NCBI RefSeq assembly: GCF_900116515.1 | Contig: NZ_FPBA01000006.1 | Location: 88,118 to 152,117, forward strand | Direction of reading: 5' to 3' | Source of the DNA: Geodermatophilus amargosae | GTDB taxonomy: Bacteria > Actinomycetota > Actinomycetes > Mycobacteriales > Geodermatophilaceae | DNA length: 64,000 nucleotides | Part shown: positions 55,781 to 63,264 of the stretch, piece after piece | Layout of the letters: each line of letters starts with the position of its first letter | Position numbering within the stretch: the stretch's first letter is position 1 | The notes under the pieces: generated by a model | What the model saw: the letters and a program-made list of their open reading frames with translations, nothing else | Told to the model about the DNA's origin: nothing | Databases searched by the model: none | Made by a program: the position numbers and the translations under genes

Positions 55781-58444
55781 GTGACAGACCCACCAGCGCA
55801 CCGGGACCGGCTCGAGCCGCCGGAGGAGCTCACCCGGCTGCTGGAAGAGGACCCTGCCGACCTCTACGAGAACGCACCGTGCGGGTACCTGTCGCTGGTC
55901 CCCGACGGGCGGGTGGTGAAGGTCAACCGGACCTTCTGCGACTGGACCGGCCTGGCGCCCGGCGCGGTCCGCGGCCTGCGGCTGCCCGACCTGCTCAGCG
56001 CCGGCAGCCGGGTGTTCTACGAGACCCACCTGGCGCCGCTGCTGCGCCTGCAGGGAGCGGTGCGGGAGGCGGCGCTCGACGTCGTCCGCGCCGACGGCTC
56101 GGTGCTGCCGTGCCTGGTCAACGCCATCGAGGTCCGCGACGAGGGCGGCCGGCCGCTGCTGGTGCGCGCCACGGTGTTCGAGGCGACCTCGCGCCGGCGC
56201 TACGAGCGGGCGCTGCTGGCGGCGCAGCGGTCCGCGACCGAGTCCGAGGCACGGGCGCGGACGCTGCAACGGGTGGTCTCCGAGCTCGCCGCGGCCGGCT
56301 CGCCCGAGCAGGTCGCCGAGGTGGTCGTGCGCCGCGCCCGGGCGGCGGTCGAGGCGAGCGGCGCCGGGCTGTGGCTGGCCGTCCCCGGGCCCGAGGCCAC
56401 CGCCCGCCAGCGGCCGGTGCCGGTGGCCCCGACCGCCAGCGACGGGCTGGCACCGGCGCTGCTCGCCGAGCTGGCCGCGGCCGCGAGGGGCGGGGCGGAC
56501 CTGGTGCGCACCGGCGGGGTGCGCACGGTGCCGGTCGGTCCGGGGCTGCGCGCGGCCTGGCCGGCGCTGGCCGACGCGCTGCTCGGGGCCGGTCAGGACG
56601 CGGTGGTCGTCGTCCCGGTGTCGGCCGCCGACGACCGGCACCTCGGGGCGCTCGTGCTCGTCCTCGGCGTGGTCGGCGACAGCGAGCTGATCAGCCTGGC
56701 CGAGCCGGGAACCCGCGGCTCCCTGCCGCAGGCCGACGCCGAGCTGCTGGCCACCCTCGGCCGGCAGGCCGGCCAGGCGCTGGAGCGGGTCCGGCTGTAC
56801 CAGGAGACCGCCCGCCAGGCGACCCGCTCGGCGTTCCTCCTCGACGCCGCCCGGCTCATGGCCGCCGGGCACGGGGTCACCGAGACGATCGGGGAGCTCG
56901 CCGAGCTGGCGGTGAGCCGGCTGGCCGACATGTGCGTCATCGACCTGCTGACCGAGGGCGGGCTGGTCGAGCCGGTGGTCGCGCACGCCGACCCGGCGCG
57001 CCGCGCGCTGATCGAGGAGCTGCGCGACGTCCACCTGCCCCGCCGCGACGGCGCCCACCCGAGCGTGCGGGCGATGGTCGAGCACCGCACGGTCTGGCTG
57101 CGCGGCGTGGACGAGGCCGAGCTCGCCCGGTTCACCACCAGCCCGCGGCACGAGGAGGTCACCCGGGCGCTGGAGCTCACCGACCTCATCTGCGTGCCGC
57201 TGGTGCTGGAGAACCGGCCGCTCGGGGTGATCTCGCTGGGCGCCGACGCGCGCCGCGGCACGTTCACCGAGGCCGACGTCGAGACCGCCGAGCAGCTGGC
57301 CCTGCAGATGTCGCAGGGCATGGACGTCGCCCAGCGCTACGAGCTGGAGTGGCGGACCTCCCACACGCTGCAGGCCAGCCTGCTGCCGCCCGAGCCGCCG
57401 GAGGTGCCCGGGTACGCGCTGGCCGTCCGTTACCTGCCGGCCAGCCGCGGCGCCGACGTCGGCGGCGACTTCCACGACGTCGTCCCGCTGCCCGGCGGCG
57501 ACGTGGCGCTCGCCGTCGGCGACGTCGTCGGCCACGACGTGACGGCCGCGGCCACGATGGGCCAGCTGCGCAGCGTCCACCGGGCGCTGCTGGTGGACCT
57601 GCCGGGGCCGGCGGCGCTGGTCGACCGGCTGCACGGCAGCTGGCCGCTGCTCGGGCTGCCGCGCATGGCCACCGCGCTGTTCGCCCGGCTGGACCCCGCC
57701 ACGGGGGACCTGCGGATCGCCTCGGCCGGGCACCTGCCGCCGCTGCTGGTCGCCGACGGGCGGGCCGAGCTGCTCGACGTCCGGCCGGGCCGGCTCCTCG
57801 GCGCACCGCCGGGTCCGGCGCCGGAGTGGTCGGGCCGGCTGGCCCCGGGCGCGACGCTGGTCTTCTACACCGACGGCCTGGTCGAGAGCCGCAGCGCCGA
57901 CCTCGACGCGGGGCTGGACCGCCTCCGCGCCGTCGCCGCCGCCGAGTCGGCCGACGGCGAGGGGATCGCCAATCCCGGCGCCCTGTGCGACCGGCTGCTC
58001 GACGCGCTGGCCGGTCCCCGCCGCGCCGACGACGTCGCGCTGCTCGTGCTGACCCGGCTGGTGGGCGACCCCCTGGCGGCCCCCGGCGGCGGAGCGGACC
58101 ATCGCAGCCACCGCCCCGTCGCCGGGGCCGGGGACGAGGAGGCGGCCGTGGACCAGGCGCGCAGTGACCTCACCGACGCCCTCGAGGGAGCCAGCGGGGA
58201 CGTCAGCGTCTCCGGTGACGCGATGCGCTGGTCGCCCGAGCGGGCCGAGACGCCCGCCCCGCCCGTGGCCTTCCCGGCCCTCGACGTCGCCGCCGGGCTC
58301 GGCTCGGTGCTCGGGCTGGACCCCGCGGCGGTGCGCCGGCTGGTCACCGGTGCGGTGGACCGGCTCACGACGGTGGCCGCCGACGTCGCCGACGGGCTGC
58401 TCCTGCTCGCGCGCGACGCCTTTCCCGGCGACGACGACCGCTGA
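55781..58444 (+). CDS. PAS-GAF SpoIIE-type protein phosphatase (RsbP-like)
   Basis: An 887-residue signalling phosphatase. A PAS domain lies at about 28-145 (YENAPCGYLSLVPDGRVVKV, FYETHLAPLLRLQGAVREAA), two GAF-like regions at about 165-340 and 365-515, and a PP2C/SpoIIE catalytic domain at about 530-760 with GADVGGDFHDVVPL, VGDVVGHDVTAAATMGQLRS, GHLPPLLVADGRAELLD and RADDVALLVLTRL, keeping the metal-ligand Asp residues. It would dephosphorylate a STAS antagonist and so activate a stress sigma factor. The last 125 residues are an extra helical region with no known match. GTG 55781 starts seven bases after the RsbQ-like stop. Confidence 0.9.
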   Translation: MTDPPAHRDRLEPPEELTRLLEEDPADLYENAPCGYLSLVPDGRVVKVNRTFCDWTGLAPGAVRGLRLPDLLSAGSRVFYETHLAPLLRLQGAVREAALDVVRADGSVLPCLVNAIEVRDEGGRPLLVRATVFEATSRRRYERALLAAQRSATESEARARTLQRVVSELAAAGSPEQVAEVVVRRARAAVEASGAGLWLAVPGPEATARQRPVPVAPTASDGLAPALLAELAAAARGGADLVRTGGVRTVPVGPGLRAAWPALADALLGAGQDAVVVVPVSAADDRHLGALVLVLGVVGDSELISLAEPGTRGSLPQADAELLATLGRQAGQALERVRLYQETARQATRSAFLLDAARLMAAGHGVTETIGELAELAVSRLADMCVIDLLTEGGLVEPVVAHADPARRALIEELRDVHLPRRDGAHPSVRAMVEHRTVWLRGVDEAELARFTTSPRHEEVTRALELTDLICVPLVLENRPLGVISLGADARRGTFTEADVETAEQLALQMSQGMDVAQRYELEWRTSHTLQASLLPPEPPEVPGYALAVRYLPASRGADVGGDFHDVVPLPGGDVALAVGDVVGHDVTAAATMGQLRSVHRALLVDLPGPAALVDRLHGSWPLLGLPRMATALFARLDPATGDLRIASAGHLPPLLVADGRAELLDVRPGRLLGAPPGPAPEWSGRLAPGATLVFYTDGLVESRSADLDAGLDRLRAVAAAESADGEGIANPGALCDRLLDALAGPRRADDVALLVLTRLVGDPLAAPGGGADHRSHRPVAGAGDEEAAVDQARSDLTDALEGASGDVSVSGDAMRWSPERAETPAPPVAFPALDVAAGLGSVLGLDPAAVRRLVTGAVDRLTTVAADVADGLLLLARDAFPGDDDR

Positions 58445-58524
58445 GGGCCTGCGCGGTCCGGATGCTGGCGGCGGAGTGGGACATCCGACACCCCCGGGCG
58501 CGGGTGGGACACGGCGGTGACCTG

Positions 58525-58530
58525 TACAAC
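58525..58530 (+). promoter_or_regulatory. -10 hexamer TACAAC before the acyl-CoA dehydrogenase operon
   Basis: Identical to the hexamer at 14208-14213. It would start transcription near 58537, leaving a leader of about 35 bases before ATG 58573. Confidence 0.4.
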
Positions 58531-58572
58531 CGACGATGACAACTGCCACGCCGACGTGGGGACGTGTCCGTC

Positions 58573-59742
58573 ATGAGCAGCAACCAGTTGACCCTGGCGC
58601 CCGCACCGCCGTCCGAGGCCGCCGAGCGCGTCCGCCTCGAGGTCCGGGAGTTCCTCGCGCAGGAGCTCGCCGCCGGGACCTTCAGCACGCACGTGGACAC
58701 CTGGCTGTCCGGCGTGGACCCGGAGTTCTCGAGGAAGCTCGGTGCCCGCGGCTGGCTGGGGATGACCTGGCCCAAGGAGTACGGCGGCCACGAGCGCACC
58801 GCGATGGAGCGCTACGCCGTCACCGAGGAGCTGCTGGCCGCCGGCGCCCCGGTGGCCGCGCACTGGATCGCCGACCGGCAGTCGGGCCCGAACCTGCTGC
58901 GCTACGGCACCGAGGCGCAGCGCAAGGAGATCCTGCCGCGCATCGCCGCGGGGGAGTGCTACTTCGTGATCGGGATGAGCGAGCCCGACAGCGGCTCCGA
59001 CCTCGCCTCGATCCGCACCCGCGGCACCCGCAACGCCGACGGCGACTTCGTGGTCAACGGCGCCAAGGTCTGGACGTCGAACGCGCACCACTCTCACTAC
59101 GGGATCGTGCTCGTGCGCACCGGCCCGCCCGGTGAGGGACCGCGCGGCAAGCACCAGGGGCTGACGCAGCTGCTGGTCGACCTGTCGCTGCCGGGCATCA
59201 GCATCAACCCGATCCGCATCCTCGACGGCGGCCACCACTTCAACGAGGTCGTGTTCGACGACGTCGTCGTCCCCGGCGACATGCTGCTGGGCACCGAGGG
59301 CGCCGGCTGGCACCAGGTGACCGCGGAGCTCGCCTTCGAGCGCTCCGGCCCCGAGCGGTTCCTCTCCACCTGGCCGCTGCTGGCCGAGTTCGGCCGCCGC
59401 GCCGCGGCCACCGGCGACCCCGCGCAGCTCGCGGTGCTCGGCCGGCTCTCCTCGCGGGCGCTGGCGCTGCGCCAGCTGTCGCTGCGGATCGCCGCGGCGC
59501 TGGACCGCGGGGAGCTGCCCGACATCCCGGCCGCGCTGGTCAAGGACATGGGGACGACGTTCGAGCAGGACGTCGTCGACGAGGTGCGCCGGGTGGTCGA
59601 CGTCCCGGCGTCGCTGGACAGTCCCGACCCGCTGGGCCGGGCGCTGGCCGAGTCACAGCTGCACGCGCCGGGCTACACGCTGCGCGGCGGGACCAACGAG
59701 ATCCTGAAGGGGATCGTGGCGCGAGGGCTGGGGCTGCGCTGA
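58573..59742 (+). CDS. acyl-CoA dehydrogenase, first of a pair
   Basis: A 389-residue flavin dehydrogenase. The motifs CYFVIGMSEPDSGSDLASIR (FAD and substrate binding) and FVVNGAKVWTSNAHHSHYGI are intact; the C-terminus has LHAPGYTLRGGTNEILKGIV, which fits the second FAD contact. Its next neighbour, overlapping by one base, encodes a shorter dehydrogenase; paired genes of this layout form mixed tetramers (as in steroid side-chain and cholesterol degradation) in mycobacteria, where only one partner is catalytically complete. ATG 58573 is chosen; GTG 58564 is in frame nearby. Substrate unknown, probably a branched or ring-bearing acyl-CoA. Confidence 0.9.
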   Translation: MSSNQLTLAPAPPSEAAERVRLEVREFLAQELAAGTFSTHVDTWLSGVDPEFSRKLGARGWLGMTWPKEYGGHERTAMERYAVTEELLAAGAPVAAHWIADRQSGPNLLRYGTEAQRKEILPRIAAGECYFVIGMSEPDSGSDLASIRTRGTRNADGDFVVNGAKVWTSNAHHSHYGIVLVRTGPPGEGPRGKHQGLTQLLVDLSLPGISINPIRILDGGHHFNEVVFDDVVVPGDMLLGTEGAGWHQVTAELAFERSGPERFLSTWPLLAEFGRRAAATGDPAQLAVLGRLSSRALALRQLSLRIAAALDRGELPDIPAALVKDMGTTFEQDVVDEVRRVVDVPASLDSPDPLGRALAESQLHAPGYTLRGGTNEILKGIVARGLGLR

Positions 59743-60818
59743 TGGCATCCGACCAGGACCTGGTGGTCGAGACCGTCCGGGAGATCCTCACCGGGCACGA
59801 GCCGTTCGTGCTCACCGCCGAGCGGCCGTGGGACGAGGGCCTGTGGTCGGCGCTGGCCGAGGCCGGGTTGACCGGCGTCGGGCTGCCCGAGGAGGCCGGC
59901 GGCTCCGGCGGTGAGCTGGCCGACGCCGTCGCGATCGTGCGGACGCTGGCCTCCGGCGCGGCCGCGGTGCCGGTGGCCGAGCAGCTGCTGGTGGCCGGTC
60001 CCGCGCTGGTGGCCGCCGATCTCGACCTGCCCTCGCCGGAGGAGCCGCTGACCGTCGCGGTCGACGGCACGGTGTCCGCCGAGCCGTCCGACGACGGCGA
60101 CGGCCCCGGCCGGTTCGTGCTCACCGGCACCGCCACCGACGTGCCGTGGGCCGGCGTGGCGAAGCACGTTGCGGTGCTGGCAGCGGCGCCGCCCGGGATC
60201 GAGGGCGCGGTGCTGGCCGTCGTCGACGTCTCGGGACTGGCCGCGTCGTCGGCGGTGAACCTGGCCGGTGAGCCACGCGGCTCCCTGGTGCTCGACGGCG
60301 TCGGCGTGCCCGGAGCGCTGCTGACCCCGGCGCAGGCCGCGCACGTGCGCGCCCGCTACGCGCTGACCCGCGCGGTGCAGATCTCGGCCGCGCTCGAGCA
60401 GGTGCTGGCCTGGACGGTGCAGTACGCCGGCGAGCGCCAGCAGTTCGGCCGGCCGCTGGGCAAGTTCCAGGCGATCCAGATGGAGCTTGCGCAGATGGCC
60501 GGCGAGGTCACCAGCACCACCGCGCTGGTCGACGCCGCCGTCCAGGCGCTCGGCCGCGGCGAGGCGACCGTCGCGCTGGCCGCGGCCGCGGCGAAGGTGC
60601 GCGCGGGGGAGGCCGTCGAGCGGGTGGCCAAGCTGGCCCACCAGGTGCACGGCGCGATCGGCTTCACGCAGGAGTACCGGCTGCACCACCTCACCCGGCG
60701 CTGCTGGTCGTGGCGCGACGAGGCCGGCACCGAGCTGGCCTGGTCGCGGCTGCTCGGGGAGGCCCTGGTCGCCGCGGGCCCCGACGACGTCTGGCCCGCC
60801 GTCACCGCGGTCGTGTGA
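59742..60818 (+). CDS. acyl-CoA dehydrogenase, second (divergent) of a pair
   Basis: A 358-residue dehydrogenase of the shorter FadE type. N-terminal VVETVREILTGHEPFVLTAE is short; the middle domain is reduced (VAVLAAAPPGIEGAVLAVVD); the C-terminal helices carry YAGERQQFGRPLGKFQAIQM (the ERxQFGxxL motif with FAD contacts), AKLAHQVHGAIGFTQEYRLH and RRCWSWRDEAGTELAW. Reduced copies are usually the structural half of a heterotetramer with a full-length partner, and this one is coupled to such a partner by a one-base overlap (TGATG). A perfect hairpin follows the stop. Confidence 0.88.
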   Translation: MASDQDLVVETVREILTGHEPFVLTAERPWDEGLWSALAEAGLTGVGLPEEAGGSGGELADAVAIVRTLASGAAAVPVAEQLLVAGPALVAADLDLPSPEEPLTVAVDGTVSAEPSDDGDGPGRFVLTGTATDVPWAGVAKHVAVLAAAPPGIEGAVLAVVDVSGLAASSAVNLAGEPRGSLVLDGVGVPGALLTPAQAAHVRARYALTRAVQISAALEQVLAWTVQYAGERQQFGRPLGKFQAIQMELAQMAGEVTSTTALVDAAVQALGRGEATVALAAAAAKVRAGEAVERVAKLAHQVHGAIGFTQEYRLHHLTRRCWSWRDEAGTELAWSRLLGEALVAAGPDDVWPAVTAVV

Positions 60819-60825
60819 GCGACCT

Positions 60826-60861
60826 CGTCCTCCGCCTCCCGTGCGCGGGAGGCGGAGGACG
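60826..60861. terminator. bidirectional terminator hairpin after the dehydrogenase pair
   Basis: Perfect 16-base arms starting CGTCCTCCGCCTCCCG around TGCG, in the 48-base gap between convergent genes. Confidence 0.85.
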
Positions 60862-60866
60862 GCCGG

Positions 60867-61487
60867 TCAGACCGTCTCGGGCGCGCGGAGGTGGGCGAGC
60901 ACGAGGTCGAACTCGGCTGCGTCGGTGATCTCGATCTTCATGGACCGGGCGAAGTCGTCCCGGGTGGCCCGGGCGTGGACGCGGCCGCGGTCCATGTCCT
61001 CGCGGTCCTCGAAGGTCACCGCGGAGGCGGCGCGGCCGCCCTCGCGGTCGACCATGAGGCTCACGCTGCAGAAGCCGGGGTAGTCCTCCATCCGCGGCAC
61101 CAGGACGGTGCGGTAGGCGTCGAGGACGCGGTCGATGCCGGCGGGGTCGGCGCGCCACCAGGTCACCCGCGTGCAGGCGCCCGACGGTGCCTCCGACCGG
61201 CGGTGCATGACCGCGATCTCCCACTCCTGGACCTCGGCGGGGCCGCCGAGGACCTCCGCGGCCTGCTCGCGCAGTCCGCGCACCTGGTCGGCGCTGGCCC
61301 GCATCGCCTCGACGTCGTTCCACGACGAGGTGATGACGCACCGGCCGGTGCCGCGGTCGGTGAGCATCGACAGGCCCGCGCACCCGCGCATCTGGGTGAG
61401 CGCGGGCATGACCTCGTCGCAGACGAACGCGATCCCGTCGTCGACCTTCTCCGGGGTACCGGCGACGGTGGTCGAGCGTGCGTACAT
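60867..61487 (-). CDS. protein with two antibiotic-biosynthesis-monooxygenase-like (ABM) domains
   Basis: A 206-residue soluble protein made of two ferredoxin-like ABM repeats. First: MYARSTTVAGTPEKVDDGIA, AGLSMLTDRGTGRCVITSSW; second: CTRVTWWRADPAGIDRVLDA, GFCSVSLMVDREGGRAASAV. ABM domains act as small monooxygenases or bind small molecules; some act as stress proteins. ATG 61487 follows GAGAGGAG. It diverges from the amidotransferase gene. Function unknown; the fold assignment is by strand pattern only. Confidence 0.75.
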   Translation of the reverse strand: MYARSTTVAGTPEKVDDGIAFVCDEVMPALTQMRGCAGLSMLTDRGTGRCVITSSWNDVEAMRASADQVRGLREQAAEVLGGPAEVQEWEIAVMHRRSEAPSGACTRVTWWRADPAGIDRVLDAYRTVLVPRMEDYPGFCSVSLMVDREGGRAASAVTFEDREDMDRGRVHARATRDDFARSMKIEITDAAEFDLVLAHLRAPETV

Positions 61488-61656
61488 GGCCGCTCCTCTC
61501 AGGGGGCGGCGCTGCCCGTGCGGCACCGCCGCGGCGACAGCCTGCTCGTGCCGACGGCGCCCGGGGAGGCTTTGACGACACGCGGAGGGACGTCCTCGAC
61601 CCAGCGTGTGCGCTTCGTAACGCAGCATGACGTAGTGCGTCGAAGAGGCGCCTGCC

Positions 61657-61662
61657 GATACT
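61657..61662 (+). promoter_or_regulatory. -10 hexamer GATACT for a leaderless amidotransferase mRNA
   Basis: GATACT ends six bases before GTG 61669. The same hexamer, seven bases from the start codon, occurs before the small membrane protein at 38287. Confidence 0.5.
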
Positions 61663-61668
61663 GCACCC

Positions 61669-62400
61669 GTGCACACCGCGCTCGTCCTCGTCCACGACGC
61701 CGACCCCTCCCGCGGGCACCGCCTGGTCGGCACCCTCCGGCCGGCGCTGGAGGCGCAGGGACTGACGGTCGTCGTCGGGACGACGGTCGGGCCCTCGCCG
61801 CTGCTGACCGACCTGCCCGACCCCGCGACGCTGCGCACGCTGGTGGTCATGGGATCGGGCGCGGCCGCCTACGACGACACGGTGCCGTGGCTCGGCGCGG
61901 AGCTCGCCTACCTGCGGCAGGCGGTCGACGCCGGGACGCCGGTGCTCGGTGTCTGTTTCGGCGGGCAGGCGCTGTCGCGGGTGCTCGGCGGGGTTGTGTC
62001 CGAGGCGCCGGCCGGTGAGCACGGGTTCCTCGACGTCGAGACCGCCGACCCCGCGCTCGTGCCGGCCGGCCCGTGGTTCGAGTACCACGGCGACCGGTTC
62101 ACCGTGCCGCCCGGCGCGGTCGAGGTCGCCCGGACTCCTCGCGCCGTGCAGGCATTCGTGTCGGGTCCGCACCTGGGCATGCAGTTCCACCCGGAGATCG
62201 ACCCGGGCGCCTTCTCGGCGTGGGAGGAGACCTGGGAGCTGACCGGCCCGCCGCCGCCGGAGGCCGCCGCGCTGGTGCCGGGGCTGCGCCGGGACATCGC
62301 CGAGCGGGAGTCCGAGGCCTCCGCGGCCTGCGCCCGGCTGGTCGAGGCGTTCCTCGCCCGCGCCGACGAGCTGACGGCGGAGGACGAGACGGCGGCGTGA
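61669..62400 (+). CDS. class I glutamine amidotransferase
   Basis: A 243-residue class I amidotransferase. The nucleophile Cys96 lies in VLGVCFGGQAL and the pair His174/Glu176 in MQFHPEID; TLVVMGSGAAAYDDTVPWLG is the start of the conserved core. Stand-alone enzymes of this type supply ammonia to a synthetase or hydrolyse gamma-glutamyl compounds. The C-terminal 60 residues are helical (LRRDIAERESEASAACARLV). It is followed by an alanyl-tRNA editing gene 66 bases on; a metabolic link is not evident. Leaderless start suggested by GATACT. Confidence 0.9.
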   Translation: MHTALVLVHDADPSRGHRLVGTLRPALEAQGLTVVVGTTVGPSPLLTDLPDPATLRTLVVMGSGAAAYDDTVPWLGAELAYLRQAVDAGTPVLGVCFGGQALSRVLGGVVSEAPAGEHGFLDVETADPALVPAGPWFEYHGDRFTVPPGAVEVARTPRAVQAFVSGPHLGMQFHPEIDPGAFSAWEETWELTGPPPPEAAALVPGLRRDIAERESEASAACARLVEAFLARADELTAEDETAA

Positions 62401-62466
62401 GCCCGCAGCCGTGGTCACGGCGGACCGGGACTCCCGGCGGGGCGTCGTCCGGGGCAGCATGCTCTG

Positions 62467-63201
62467 GTGAGCGCTGACCGGCACGGGCACACCCACCGCC
62501 TCGACCTCGACGACGCCACCGTGCGGGAGTGGGACGCGACCGTCGTCGCGACCGATCCCGAGCAGGGCATCGTCCTCGACCGCTCGGCCTTCTACCCGGG
62601 CGGCGGAGGGCAGCCGCCGGACGAGGGCGTGCTGCTGTGGGGTGGCGTCCGGACCCGGATCGCGGGGACCCGCAGGGGCGACGAGCTGTACCTGATCCCG
62701 GTCGAGGGCGACCCAGTGCCGCCGCCGGGCACCGCCGTCCGCGGCGCCCTGGACGACGAGCGGCGGACGGCGCTGATGCGCACCCACTCGGGGCTGCACG
62801 TGCTCACCGGTGTCGTCCTGCGCGACTTCGGCGCGAAGGTCACCGGCGGCAACATGGAGCCGCTGACCGCGCGGATGGACTTCGACCTCGCCGAGGTGCC
62901 CGCCGACTTCAAGGACCGGGTCGCCGAGGCGGTGAACGCCGAGATCGCCGCCGACCGCCGCATCGAGGTGCGCACGCTGCCCCGCGAGGAGGCGTACGCG
63001 ATCCCCGACCTCGTCCGGACGGCCACCGACCTGCTGCCGCCGGACATCCAGCAGGTCCGCATCGTCGACATCGTCGGTCTCGACCTGCAGGCCGACGGCG
63101 GCACGCACGTGGCCTCGACGGCGATGGTCGGCCGCGTCGAGGTGGTCAAGATGGAGAACAAGGGGCGCGGGTTCCGCCGGCTGCGGGTGCGCCTCGTCTG
63201 A
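62467..63201 (+). CDS. alanyl-tRNA editing protein (AlaX-like)
   Basis: A 244-residue AlaX-type editing protein. SAFYPGGGGQPPDEGVL is the start of the AlaX/ThrRS second domain; RTHSGLHVLTGVVLRDFGAK has the HxxxH zinc motif; LQADGGTHVASTAMVG supplies the third His (with Asp before GGTH in place of the usual Cys, as in some AlaX groups). AlaX hydrolyses Ser-tRNA(Ala) and Gly-tRNA(Ala), protecting translation fidelity. GTG 62467 lies three bases after a CATGCT; no ribosome site is clear. Confidence 0.9.
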   Translation: MSADRHGHTHRLDLDDATVREWDATVVATDPEQGIVLDRSAFYPGGGGQPPDEGVLLWGGVRTRIAGTRRGDELYLIPVEGDPVPPPGTAVRGALDDERRTALMRTHSGLHVLTGVVLRDFGAKVTGGNMEPLTARMDFDLAEVPADFKDRVAEAVNAEIAADRRIEVRTLPREEAYAIPDLVRTATDLLPPDIQQVRIVDIVGLDLQADGGTHVASTAMVGRVEVVKMENKGRGFRRLRVRLV

Positions 63202-63264
63202 GCCGGCGACCTCGCCGTCGTGCTCAAGGGGCGGAACTGGGGGAAACGGTTCTAGTCTGCCTGT

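Noticed and set aside
61600..61650. Operator in the divergent region before the amidotransferase gene
   Set aside because: ACGCA and TGCGT with flanking TTCG/CGAA suggest an imperfect palindrome but the arms do not align well enough to claim a site.
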